DNA from: Methanobacterium_C sp963845285
GTDB taxonomy: Archaea; Methanobacteriota; Methanobacteria; Methanobacteriales; Methanobacteriaceae
Reading direction: 5' to 3'
Assembly (NCBI GenBank): GCA_963845285.1
Contig: CAWJRO010000015.1
Location: 141,429-205,428 of the forward strand
DNA: 64,000 nucleotides
Below the pieces are notes generated by a model that saw only the letters and a program-made list of their open reading frames with translations, was not told the origin of the DNA and made no database searches. Both the position numbers and the translations under genes were made by a program. This document shows, piece after piece, positions 27,306 to 35,846 of this stretch (its first letter is position 1; every line of letters starts with the position of its first letter).

Positions 27306-27581
27306 GCCAAAAGGAGAGAAATATTTAAATATTCATTATTTTAATATTTTTCAGGGTTTTTCTCCTACTTTAGTTAGGGTTTAGTTCATGAATAAAATTC
27401 ATGGAAACTCTTGAATTTCTATTAAATATGATTTTCATTAAATCTTGAATTGTCTTTTTGAATTCCACCAATAAATTCCTAGTTATTTTTAATTTTAAAT
27501 TTTAAATCAACTTTATATCACATACATGCATAATATTTACAGAATAAATAAAAACAATAAAAAGGAAGTAAGAAAATCGAA

Positions 27582-27689
27582 TTGAGTGATTTTGAAATAT
27601 TATACATAATCAAAGGGCAAAGAGTACATGTACCACCGAATGAAATAAAAGAATTTATTAAATATATGAAACAGGAGATGGAAATATAA
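27582..27689 (+). CDS. Possible 35-residue small protein
   Basis: A short open frame starting TTG 27582 and ending TAA 27689. The product would be mostly helical and charged, with ILYIIKGQRVHVPPNEIKEF in the middle and KQEMEI at the end. AAGGAAG lies about 15 bases before the start, farther than ideal. The amino-acid make-up looks protein-like in a region of otherwise pure A+T, which is why I list it. No family is recognised; it could be chance. Confidence 0.3.
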   Translation: MSDFEILYIIKGQRVHVPPNEIKEFIKYMKQEMEI

Positions 27690-27851
27690 ATATTGAGCTT
27701 TAGATTTTTACGATAAAAAATAAATTTGATTTTTAACAATTCACTTTTTCTAATTTAATTTATACCATGCGCCTTGAAGGCATATATACAAATTTTAGAT
27801 GCTTCTTTTTTTAAAACATCCATAAAAATGTTCTTTTTTTGTAAATCTAAT

Positions 27852-27959
27852 AAATTGTCTCATAATTAATTGTTACTCATATAATTTTGATTATTTTTAA
27901 ATTTAAAGCTCTATTTAATCTTATTTTTTTTCAAATTTTGAAGTATGGGACATCCTCTT
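27852..27959 (-). repeat. MITE-like inverted-repeat element, copy 5
   Basis: About 108 bases from AATTGTCTCATAATTAAT to GTATGGGACATCCTCTT. It is the most diverged copy, but the ends (TGTCTCAT / ATGGGACA), length and interior (TATTTTTAAATTTAAAGC, reverse of copies 1-3) identify it. Same orientation as copies 4 and 6. Confidence 0.7.
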
Positions 27960-28170
27960 TAATAATAATTAAATAATTAATTAAAAAGGAATTGATAATT
28001 AAATAAAAAATCAGGTATTCTGGAGCTGTATATATTGTATGATACCAAATTGAGGTAGCTGCAATCTGGATCTAAATTAATAACTACTTTTTTTTAAAAA
28101 TTTAAACCTTTCTTTGAAAATTTAATTAATAAGGAATTCCAACATATTTTCAAGGAGAAAAGTTATCGGT

Positions 28171-28860
28171 ATGCTCAACGAACTAAAATTAATTGATTAT
28201 AATATAAGAGATCATCAAATTGAGATGAAAACCATGAAATCATGTATAATACTCTGCGGTGGTATGAGTCAACGAATGGGAAAAGATAAGGGCTCAATGT
28301 TTGTTCAAGGCAAACCAATGGTGCTCCAAGTCCTTGAAGCTGTTGAAAATATTGTAGATGAAGTTGTGCTTGTTTTAAGGGATGAAACACAGATCAATGC
28401 ATATAAAAAGATTTTAAAATCATTTGAAATTGATTTCAATGCTGATTCAAAATCGAGTTTAGATCTAAGACTTTTTACAGATATTATAAAAGATCAGGGG
28501 CCACTTGTGGGTATATTAACGGGCCTCTCAAATATAAAATCAAATGAAGCCCTTGTTTTACCTTGTGATTCTCCATTTGTTTCAAAATCATTTGTTTTGA
28601 AGATCTTCAGGTTTTATGATGAAAATAAAGGTCAAAATAAATTTGATGCTGTGGTTCCAAGATGGCCTGACGGCCGTATAGAACCGTTACATTCTATTTA
28701 TAAAAAAGATAACAAAGAAAAGATTGAAAAAATTCTTAAAGGCAATTCAAGGGATGTTAAATCTTTAATTGGGATGATAAATGTTAAATTCATTGATATT
28801 AAATCCCTTGATAAAACAGGCAGGAGTTTTCAGAATATAAACAGAATGGATGATTTTTGA
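28171..28860 (+). CDS. mobA: Molybdenum cofactor guanylyltransferase (MobA-like)
   Basis: 229 residues. The nucleotidyltransferase loop is ILCGGMSQRMGKDKGSM near residues 28-44, then GPLVGILTGL and LPCDSPFVSKSF with the metal-binding Asp. MobA attaches GMP to molybdopterin; methanogens use molybdopterin guanine dinucleotide in formate and formylmethanofuran dehydrogenases. ATG 28171 is about 12 bases from AAGGAG; ATG 28225 would give a start just before the loop and is possible. A moaE gene is found 6 kb away. Other NTP-transferases of the MobA-like group cannot be fully excluded. Confidence 0.85.
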   Translation: MLNELKLIDYNIRDHQIEMKTMKSCIILCGGMSQRMGKDKGSMFVQGKPMVLQVLEAVENIVDEVVLVLRDETQINAYKKILKSFEIDFNADSKSSLDLRLFTDIIKDQGPLVGILTGLSNIKSNEALVLPCDSPFVSKSFVLKIFRFYDENKGQNKFDAVVPRWPDGRIEPLHSIYKKDNKEKIEKILKGNSRDVKSLIGMINVKFIDIKSLDKTGRSFQNINRMDDF

Positions 28861-29181
28861 GTTATTGGAAAATTAGTTTTAAAAGAGTTTTAATAATATC
28901 TGGATTATTTTCTAGTTTAATAATTTTATGGTTCTATTATTTGTCAATTATTTTTCAGTGCTTTTTTTTATCTCTTTTTTAATCGGAATACCTCAGTTTT
29001 CCCTCCTTTTCAGTTCTCATAAATAAACCTTTTTAATTTCTTTGAATAGTAAAATAATAATATGGCAATAGAGCAACATTAAATTAGATTTATGTTCACA
29101 CAGATTTTTTTGGGTATTTGTTGATGGGTTATGGATTGTAATGGAAATATTAATATAAAAAGAATTTTAAAGGAAGATAAA

Positions 29182-29826
29182 ATGATTACAATTAGAACCG
29201 CCACAGCTGCAGATGCATGGAAAATAATTGTAAAACAGGTCATGAAAGATGGGGTTCAATTGGAAGATGAAAGGAGCTCTATTACAAAAGAGCTTTTAAA
29301 TGTTATTGTAACAGTTGAAGAACCTTCAATTTCAAGACCGCCTGAAGGGTATTTCTGGACTGGTGAAAAACTTAAAATGTATAAAAAACAGTTTTTAGAC
29401 CCTGATGGCAAGGGATTTGCATATACATATGGTAACAGGTTGAAGGAGCACTTTGGATTTAAAGTTGGTAAAAACATTTACCGTGTTAAAACTGATCAGG
29501 TTGAAGCAGTTATAAAACGTTTAAGGGAAAATAGAACAACAAGAAGGGCTACTATGACTGCATTTGACCCTTCCATTGATCATTATCAAGATGAAATTCC
29601 TTGTATGATCCTTGTTGATTTTAAAATAAGAAAAAATAAGCTTTACACCACAGCACTCTGGAGAAGCCATGATATTTATGGTGCATGGATCCCCAACTTT
29701 TTTGGGCTTAGTGGGCTTGCAGATCATGTTGCAGATGCTGTTAAAGTGACTTTAGGGCCGATTACTATCCATTCCATCAGTGCACATATCTATGAAAATA
29801 ATTTTAAGGATGCTTCCAAGTTTTGA
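29182..29826 (+). CDS. thyA: Archaeal-type thymidylate synthase
   Basis: 214 residues from ATG 29182. It methylates dUMP to dTMP. It is the short methanogen form of ThyA: WFxx-like N-terminus TIRTATAADAWK, then YTYGNRLKEHF, RRATMTAFDPSIDH, the catalytic Cys in EIPCMILVDFKI, LYTTALWRSHDIYGAW and ISAHIYENN. The methanogen enzymes of this type may use a methanopterin-like carbon donor. AAGGAAG lies 5 bases before 29182; an in-frame ATG at 29131 has no ribosome site and adds 17 unrelated residues. Confidence 0.88.
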   Translation: MITIRTATAADAWKIIVKQVMKDGVQLEDERSSITKELLNVIVTVEEPSISRPPEGYFWTGEKLKMYKKQFLDPDGKGFAYTYGNRLKEHFGFKVGKNIYRVKTDQVEAVIKRLRENRTTRRATMTAFDPSIDHYQDEIPCMILVDFKIRKNKLYTTALWRSHDIYGAWIPNFFGLSGLADHVADAVKVTLGPITIHSISAHIYENNFKDASKF

Positions 29827-29838
29827 GCTGTATTTTAA

Positions 29839-29963
29839 AGGCTGTCTCATAATTACTTTTGATAAATATAATTTTGTTGATAAATGTAATCTTACTTATT
29901 TTTGAATTTGAAGCTTTATTTGTCCTTATTTTTTTGCAAATTTTGAACTATGAGACAATCTCT
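29839..29963 (-). repeat. MITE-like inverted-repeat element, copy 6
   Basis: 125 bases from AGGCTGTCTCATAATTAC to CTATGAGACAATCTCT. It is longer than the others because of an internal near-duplication (GATAAATATAATTTT followed by GATAAATGTAATCTT). Same orientation as copy 4. It starts 13 bases after the thyA stop and is followed after 21 bases by element B. Confidence 0.82.
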
Positions 29964-29984
29964 TTAATTTTAAAAAAATAGATT

Positions 29985-30170
29985 ATAGAGGATTTCTATT
30001 AACCTCTATTTACTGTTGATATTATGTTTAGAAATAATTTTATGATATTTATTAATGAGTTACTTGAGCTATTAAATGTTAATAAAGGCTTAAATGACGT
30101 GTTCATTTATCATAATTAACTTAAATCTTTTAATATTATTAAATTTTAGAGGTTTTTAGAAATTCTCTAT
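29985..30170 (-). repeat. Inverted-repeat element B (reverse copy of element A)
   Basis: About 186 bases from ATAGAGGATTTCTATTAACC to TTAGAAATTCTCTAT. Read on the minus strand it matches element A: the shared parts include AGAGAATTTCTAAAAACCTC, TTTAATAATATTAAA, and CATAATATCAACAGTAAAT near the far end. It lacks the three tandem 18-base units of A. As with A, a MITE copy lies directly beside it. Confidence 0.72.
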
Positions 30171-30399
30171 AGTTTAAATATAATAAATTAACAATTTCAA
30201 TTTCAAAAGTCATTTAATTGGGTTAAAAATACTTTTTCACATCAGAAAGCAAAACAATTCAAAATATCAAATGAATCAAAAATCAAATGAATCAAAATAA
30301 TTTAATATCACTAATAATCAGTTGAAGATAACCCTATTTAGATAATATTAAGACAGAAGGAGATTTTTAAAGAATCCATTATTAAAAGTTTGATATGAT
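30171..30399. other. A+T-rich gap, nothing recognised
   Basis: The part of the thyA to PMBR-protein gap that follows element B. It contains the direct repeats AAAATCAAATGAATC / AAATATCAAATGAATC near 30270. There is no ORF, RNA or clear hairpin. Confidence 0.4.
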
Positions 30400-30648
30400 C
30401 TAGCGGATTAAAAATTCTTCACATTCACTGCAGCCTGTTCCAGTTCGTGATCCAATTTCAACAATTCCCGGACTTCGTCCCATTTCAAGGAGGAACTTGT
30501 TCACAGTTTCTATCATATCAACGTAGTTTTGCTTGCTTATTTTACACCCATCTACTGTAGTGTATTTTGGCATTTCTCCATTCAACTTTTCAAACTTAAT
30601 TACCTTTTCAACCATTCTTCGATACTGCTCGAGAGTTAACCTCTCCAT
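30400..30648 (-). CDS. Single pseudomurein-binding-repeat protein
   Basis: 82 residues. The core LTLEQYRRMVEKVIKFEKLN then GEMPKYTTVDGCKISKQNYV and FLLEMGRSPGIVEI matches the pseudomurein-binding repeat (PMBR, PF09373), normally found in tandem in secreted cell-wall proteins of Methanobacteriales. Here there is one repeat, no signal peptide and a short C-terminus with CSEC. It could be a cytoplasmic stand-alone domain or the left-over of a larger wall protein. I choose Met 30648 (MERLTLEQ); 30660 is also in frame. It supports a pseudomurein-walled host. Confidence 0.7.
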   Translation of the reverse strand: MERLTLEQYRRMVEKVIKFEKLNGEMPKYTTVDGCKISKQNYVDMIETVNKFLLEMGRSPGIVEIGSRTGTGCSECEEFLIR

Positions 30649-30796
30649 TAAATCAACCACATTTAGTTTTTAAAAAACCATATTTAGTTTCTAAACCACA
30701 TTTAGTTTCTAAAATATATGATAATACCTACATAAATATCTTATGAAATGTCTTTACATACCAGTTTTTTCATCAAATTTGCGCATTGATATCAAA

Positions 30797-31558
30797 TCAA
30801 TTAGAAATCTCAACTTTTGCATCAGGATCAAATGGATTTGTTCGCAGAGCAAGGGAGAATAAATAAGGATAGTTGTTCATTAAATGTTCCATGTACTGCA
30901 ACCATTCATAGATTAATAAGTTGTATACCCTTTCTGTATCTAATTTAAGGTGTTTATAATCTGATTCATGAAGTTTAGTCATATCTTCCCGGTTTTCCAG
31001 CTCTTCTGTAAGATGGAAAACAGCCCTTAAAAGATCTGTGAATGTTTCGTGTTCTAAGAGGTTGGGATTTTCAAGAAGGGTGAGTAAAAATTTTCTTTTA
31101 TTGATGAGAAAATTGTGGGTATTGATTAAAAAAGATACTGAATTGGGATCAGTTCCTTCAATATCGAGTTTATAATTGTAATCGTTTATACATTTTCCAG
31201 CTTCAAGGAAATCTTTTTGGGACCAGTTATCTTTTATTATAAGACTTTTTTTAATTTCTTCAGATTTAGAGTCAAATTCAGAGATATCCCTTAACAGATC
31301 TGTTCCAACTTCACTGAAGAAAACTCCTATTACCATGTTAAGCTTTTCAAGCATTATATTTTTCTCTCTTTCACCTATGGCGGTTTCTATAACCAGTACA
31401 ACCAACAGAACCTCTATAGGTACAAATGCAATGTCAATGCTGATGTAAAAAAATAAATCATGTGTATCATGGAAAATTAGAAAGTTCATTGTGTAAAGAA
31501 TTGCAGATGCTAAAACCAGTAATATACCTATACGAACTCTCCATCCCCGAAGTTTCAT
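30797..31558 (-). CDS. Membrane-anchored hypothetical protein
   Basis: 253 residues, not recognised. Two membrane helices lie near the start (about residues 9-31 and 35-60), then a soluble helical domain rich in Leu, Glu and Lys (60-253) without cysteines in motif spacing. The alternating pattern in 150-230 (for example LLTLLENPNLLEHETFTDLL) suggests a helical bundle. No operon partner. The topology is that of a small sensor or scaffold anchored at the inner face, but no catalytic motif supports a function. Confidence 0.65.
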   Translation of the reverse strand: MKLRGWRVRIGILLVLASAILYTMNFLIFHDTHDLFFYISIDIAFVPIEVLLVVLVIETAIGEREKNIMLEKLNMVIGVFFSEVGTDLLRDISEFDSKSEEIKKSLIIKDNWSQKDFLEAGKCINDYNYKLDIEGTDPNSVSFLINTHNFLINKRKFLLTLLENPNLLEHETFTDLLRAVFHLTEELENREDMTKLHESDYKHLKLDTERVYNLLIYEWLQYMEHLMNNYPYLFSLALRTNPFDPDAKVEISN

Positions 31559-31927
31559 AAATTCCTTTGCCTCTTTACTTTTTACGGATTTGAATGAGCC
31601 TTCATCTTATTTCTAAAAATACATTCTTATTTTTTATTTTATAAAAATGTTGAGTATTCTAAACTGTTAAATTTAAATTTTGATGTTTACATATATTTAT
31701 TTGGTGATAAAAATGAAGCATCATTTAAATTACAGTAAAGAAAACCTGAACTATATTTTGTTAGAAAAAATATTTAAAATTATCGGTTCTTACTACTGTT
31801 CGTTGACACAGTAATATTTGATAGAATATATTACACATACCAAACATATCAAATCGGCATTTCAAGGTTGATTTGTCTTAAAAATGGGATTTCTCTTAAG
31901 GAATTGATTATATAACAACTACTAATT
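31559..31927. other. Intergenic region upstream of the membrane-anchored protein
   Basis: About 370 bases between two minus-strand genes. It holds the promoter of the gene at 30797 (no unique TATA box can be chosen in this A+T-rich stretch). A short plus-strand frame beginning near 31711 (ATGAAGCATCATTTA) ends after about ten codons more and lacks support. No RNA gene is seen. Confidence 0.4.
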
Positions 31928-32500
31928 TCAATCCTCTAAAACTTTTGTAGCAGAAATAATTGTTATAGGATTGTTTGCAATCATCATAGTGCCACTTTTT
32001 GTGATTTTACCCTTTGAAATGGAAACCTCAACAACGTCCGGAATCATATCAAGACTCTGTAAAGTTTTAACGGCTTCTACACGAGTTTCAAGGAGTATTG
32101 ATGTTACAATGATTCTTCCACCATTTTTGAGTTTGTTATATCCTTTTTTTATTATGGATGATAGTTTTCCGTTGCTTCCACCCACCATAAGAACATTGAA
32201 ATCAGGAATTTCATCCATGACCTCCAGGGCGTCCCCTTCAAAAAGATTGGCTTTGATAAGGAGTCCATGTTTTTTAAGGTTTTTTTCGGTGACTTCAAGT
32301 GCATCTGGATTTTTATCAATAGAATAAACTTCTTTAGCTTTTTTTGCAAATTCCGCAGTTAATCCACCGGTTCCACAGCCTATATCTGCAACTATATCCC
32401 CTTTTAATACCTTTGATTTACACATAACAATGCATCTTACTTCTTCTTTTGTGGGGCCTGGAACTTCAGGAGTTTTTATAAATTCGCTGTCAGGTATCAT
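31928..32500 (-). CDS. cbiT: Cobalt-precorrin C15-methyltransferase (decarboxylating)
   Basis: 190 residues, the length of stand-alone archaeal CbiT. It methylates C15 and decarboxylates the C12 side chain in anaerobic cobalamin synthesis. The N-terminus IPDSEFIKTPEVPGPTKEEV is typical, followed by the SAM motif VADIGCGTGGLT and LMVGGSNGKL. The start overlaps the ubiX stop by ATGA, so the two are translationally coupled. B12-type cofactors are needed by the methanogen Mtr complex. Confidence 0.92.
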   Translation of the reverse strand: MIPDSEFIKTPEVPGPTKEEVRCIVMCKSKVLKGDIVADIGCGTGGLTAEFAKKAKEVYSIDKNPDALEVTEKNLKKHGLLIKANLFEGDALEVMDEIPDFNVLMVGGSNGKLSSIIKKGYNKLKNGGRIIVTSILLETRVEAVKTLQSLDMIPDVVEVSISKGKITKSGTMMIANNPITIISATKVLED

Positions 32501-33057
32501 GGTTTATCTCCGTGCCATCGTTTGAAAAGATGGTTATCTATTCCCAAAATATCAAGTATTTTGCCTGTAATGAAATCTACCATATCATCAATGTTTTCAG
32601 GTTTGTTATAAAATGCAGGCATTGCAGGAAGTATTATACCCCCTTCTTTTGCTATTTTAAGCATGTTTTCAAGGTGTACGGGCCTTAAAGGAGTTTCTCT
32701 AGGCACCAGTACAAGTTTTCTATGCTCTTTAAGGGCAACATCAGCTGTTCTTGTTACTGCATTGTTTGCATAACCGTTTGCTATTGCTGCTATTGTTTTC
32801 ATGGTTGAAGGAACAATTACCATGGATTTGAATCTGCACGATCCGCTGTTTATAGACGCTGTAAGATCCTCTGGTCGGTAATATTCAGATGCAAGTTTCT
32901 TAATTTGATCCTCTTCAATTCCAAGCTCATATTTCAGGATTATTTTTGCAGGGTCTGTTACAATAAGGGCTGTGTCTTCCCCAAGTTCAGATAAAACTTC
33001 AAGGAGTCTTACTCCATAAGCAACACCACTTGCACCTGTAATTGCAATCACTATCAT
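32497..33057 (-). CDS. ubiX: Flavin prenyltransferase UbiX
   Basis: 186 residues. The FMN-binding start ITGASGVAYGVRLLEVL, VIVPSTMKTIAAIANGYANN and the late RETPLRPVHLENMLKIA are the conserved UbiX/Pad1 motifs. It makes prenylated FMN for UbiD-type decarboxylases; in methanogens the partner UbiD-like enzymes are poorly defined. It precedes and overlaps cbiT by four bases (ATGA), an operon seen in Methanobacteriales. Confidence 0.93.
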   Translation of the reverse strand: MIVIAITGASGVAYGVRLLEVLSELGEDTALIVTDPAKIILKYELGIEEDQIKKLASEYYRPEDLTASINSGSCRFKSMVIVPSTMKTIAAIANGYANNAVTRTADVALKEHRKLVLVPRETPLRPVHLENMLKIAKEGGIILPAMPAFYNKPENIDDMVDFITGKILDILGIDNHLFKRWHGDKP

Positions 33058-33249
33058 TTCATCACGCCATTTTTATCTTTAATAATTAATTTATATTAAT
33101 TACTACTATGAGGGTAATTAAATTTAATTTTAACTCAATCTCAGATAACTAAATTAATCTAATAAATATTTGATAATTCAATTTTGATATTCAATAATTA
33201 AATCCATACTAACCGATCTAACAGTCAATCTAATTTTCAATCAATATTT

Positions 33250-34410
33250 TTAATCAGGTATTTTAATGTAATCTTCAAATTGGAATCCATCTGTTTTATT
33301 TACATATTCTTTTGGAATATAAATACATAGATCAGCATGGTTGAACCGTGCATCCCTCAGAGCACGTACTATTGTGGATATATCTCCAAGCTTGACAACA
33401 CCGTTTTCTACAGCCACCTGGGTTTTAATCTCGTCAAATGAGGGATATTCTGGAACATCTATCATAACGTAACCTTCAGGGATGTCCAAGTCTTCAGATA
33501 ACTCTATTTCCATTTGTTTTATTTTCTCATCTCCTAACTTGAATACTTCATCAGGATTTTTAAGTTCGTCAAGTTTCAATGAAAAAACAGTTTTGAACAG
33601 ATCTCTGTTGTCCAACTTTTGGATTATATCCTTTATATAACCTGTTTGAGCCCTTGCTGTTACGATTATGTCTAAATCATCGTACTCGTAAATTCTTTCA
33701 GCTTCTACTTCCCCAGTTTCTAAAAGCTTTTTAAAGCACCTTCTGAACATAGAGTTGATGATCCGTGTGGTATGATGTTGATAAACACTGGGATACATGA
33801 AATATCTTGCAAGGAGCATGGACTCTGCGGCCTGAACACCTTTTTCTCTGAGAACCAGGTTTTCATCAAGTTTCATGTTATAAATAAGCCTTTCAACGTC
33901 AATAACTCCATATGCAACTCCAGTATAATAAGAATCTCTTAAAAGATAGTCCATTCTGTCAACGTCGAGCTCACCTGATATCGCTTGTCCGAGGGAACTT
34001 TTACCATTTATTGTTTTTATTATTTCTTGAGTATTGAATTTTTCTGATAGTATATCCGATAGTTCGGATTCTTTTATTAATTTAGATGTGAGTTCTTCAT
34101 GTGATGTACCGAGGACTCCTTCTGATACATGAGAAAATGGACCGTGGCCTGCATCGTGGAGTATTGCACAAACACGTAGCATCTGTTTTTCATGGTCTTC
34201 AAGTTGCAAGTTATTTGCAAGTCTAGATGCCAGGTACATTGTTCCAATGGAATGTTCAAATCTGGTATGGTTTGCACCGGGATATACAAGGTAAGTAAAA
34301 CCTAACTGTTTTATACGTCTCAATCTTTGTATTTGGGGCGTGTCAACTATTTTAACCTCAAAATCATCTAATTGAAGATTTCCATGGAGACTATCCCTTA
34401 TAAATTTCAA
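33250..34410 (-). CDS. HD-domain phosphohydrolase (dGTPase-like)
   Basis: 386 residues. The HD motif is spread as RFEHSIGTMYLA (H), CAILHDAGHGPFSH (HD) and DVDRMDYLLRDSYYTGV (D), the layout of archaeal/bacterial dNTP triphosphohydrolases of the SAMHD1-like group. It likely cleaves dNTP to nucleoside and triphosphate; the archaeal members are not well studied. The N-terminus IRDSLHGNLQLDDFEVKIVD is characteristic. It starts 3 bases after the moaE stop, so the two share a transcript although their functions differ. Confidence 0.85.
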   Translation of the reverse strand: MKFIRDSLHGNLQLDDFEVKIVDTPQIQRLRRIKQLGFTYLVYPGANHTRFEHSIGTMYLASRLANNLQLEDHEKQMLRVCAILHDAGHGPFSHVSEGVLGTSHEELTSKLIKESELSDILSEKFNTQEIIKTINGKSSLGQAISGELDVDRMDYLLRDSYYTGVAYGVIDVERLIYNMKLDENLVLREKGVQAAESMLLARYFMYPSVYQHHTTRIINSMFRRCFKKLLETGEVEAERIYEYDDLDIIVTARAQTGYIKDIIQKLDNRDLFKTVFSLKLDELKNPDEVFKLGDEKIKQMEIELSEDLDIPEGYVMIDVPEYPSFDEIKTQVAVENGVVKLGDISTIVRALRDARFNHADLCIYIPKEYVNKTDGFQFEDYIKIPD

Positions 34411-34412
34411 AA

Positions 34413-34850
34413 TTACCCTCCAGACATTATTATATTAGTACCACCATCAGTATGTTCTTCTTTTTTAAAATCAAGTTCATATTTGACTCTTTCTACAACA
34501 TCGTTCAGTGCACTACGGGTTTCCTGTCTGTGGGCTCCTGCAACTACAACGAGAAAGAGCGGGTCCGCGGGCTGGAATTCACCGACATAATGTACAACAG
34601 CTATTTCAATCACGCCATACTTGTTTTTTATATCATTTATAATTTCTTTAAGTTCCCCTTCAGTTTCTACAATGTCCGGAGTGGTGAGGTCCATTTTCAC
34701 AGTGTTTTTATCAGTTTCTGTTCCCCTTACAATACCCTCAAAGGAAAATAATGCCCCACACTCTGTTATTTGAGGATTTTTTTTAACCTGATCCATGAGC
34801 TGGTTAATTGTGATATTTTCTTCACCTTTTTTTAAGATCCTGGCAATCAT
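34413..34850 (-). CDS. moaE: Molybdopterin synthase catalytic subunit
   Basis: 145 residues. MoaE inserts sulfur from MoaD into precursor Z to give molybdopterin. Visible signatures are GALFSFEGIVRG near residue 32, IAVVHYVGEF, VVVAGAHRQETRSAL and the C-terminal FKKEEHTDGGTN with the active-site lysines. Operon with the HD hydrolase. Together with mobA at 28 kb it indicates active molybdopterin synthesis. Confidence 0.92.
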   Translation of the reverse strand: MIARILKKGEENITINQLMDQVKKNPQITECGALFSFEGIVRGTETDKNTVKMDLTTPDIVETEGELKEIINDIKNKYGVIEIAVVHYVGEFQPADPLFLVVVAGAHRQETRSALNDVVERVKYELDFKKEEHTDGGTNIIMSGG

Positions 34851-35020
34851 ATTGTTTTCACCATCGTTATATGGTAATTGTTCAATCTTTATTTATATGA
34901 TACTTGTTCAATCTTCATATAAACTTAATTTTACATGAACTTTAATTATTTATTAACATTTACATGTTTAATCTATTACATGTGTTAACCTAATTATTCA
35001 CTAATTTTCTTATTTATCCA

Positions 35021-35545
35021 TTAATCCTCATTCATTTCCTTTTTAGATAAATGTTTAAGCCTATTAACTCCATCTATCTCTTCTATAACTTTAACAACAC
35101 ATTTTGGAACTAAAGATTCCCAATCTTCATCTGCAAGCATTCTTCTCCTGACTTCTGTTCCAGAGTATGATTCACGGTTAAAAAGCGGAGGGGATGTGAC
35201 CTCATAGCCTCCCTCAATAAATAGCCTCTGTACAAGGGAGTTTCCGGAGTAAACGTGTCTAAATGGTGGTGTTAACATCTTTACATGGGCGATCCAGATG
35301 GAATTGCACTCAACATCCTGTATAGGAATGATGTAATAGTTTGAGGGAGAAATTCCATTTTCGCTGAGGGCTTTGGTGAGCATCATAACCCTTTCACCTG
35401 CTGTAAATGGGTCTCTAAGTCGGTGGCTTAACTGAGCACTTCCAATTCCTATTATAACTTCATCAACATCTTCTAAAATCCTTTTTATAACTTCTATATG
35501 CCCCTTATGAACTGGCTGCATCCTTCCAACAAGTAAACCCCTCAT
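35021..35545 (-). CDS. nadM: Archaeal NMN adenylyltransferase
   Basis: 174 residues, the archaeal NadM size. It joins NMN and ATP to NAD. The N-terminal GLLVGRMQPVHKGHIEVI holds the HxGH-type motif (HKGH), and SYSGTEVRRRM near residue 126 is the ISSTxxR-like motif. DEVIIGIGSAQ lies between. It is monocistronic, with a weak ribosome site. The gene belongs to the archaeal core, and its A+T content matches the block. Confidence 0.93.
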   Translation of the reverse strand: MRGLLVGRMQPVHKGHIEVIKRILEDVDEVIIGIGSAQLSHRLRDPFTAGERVMMLTKALSENGISPSNYYIIPIQDVECNSIWIAHVKMLTPPFRHVYSGNSLVQRLFIEGGYEVTSPPLFNRESYSGTEVRRRMLADEDWESLVPKCVVKVIEEIDGVNRLKHLSKKEMNED

Positions 35546-35846
35546 TTAGATCACCTGATTTTTTATAACCTAATAATTTTAATAATTTAACAATTATTAA
35601 CAAATTTAACTGTATAACTGGAATTAAATTTGATTTTAATCTTATTTCAAATTTATTAACCCATTAATTGGATTTGAGTAACTCATTAATTGAATCTTAT
35701 CAAATCTATTAATTGAATTTTATTAACTCAATTAACTGGATTTTATTAATTCCTTAATTTGAGTAATATGTATCATAAATTATGTTAAATTATTACATTA
35801 ATATTTGCAAACCACAGATTAGTTTTACAAATCCAATTAAGAGTAA
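35546..35846. other. A+T-rich gap with degenerate direct repeats
   Basis: About 300 bases upstream of nadM. Between 35650 and 35755 a motif like TTAATTGAATTTTATTAA recurs four to five times with changes, spaced about 25-30 bases. This may simply be low-complexity drift. No ORF. Confidence 0.4.

Larger units (their letters stand above)
27306..28170. other. Long intergenic region after guaB
   Basis: About 865 bases of A+T-rich DNA. It holds one possible 35-residue ORF (27582-27689) and MITE copy 5, both listed separately. T-rich stretches just after guaB (27345-27375) may end its transcript. No other gene, RNA or long repeat is seen. Confidence 0.5.

Noticed and set aside
35650..35755. Regulatory repeat array upstream of nadM
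   Set aside because: The repeats are degenerate, spacing varies and the composition is low-complexity A+T; chance is likely.
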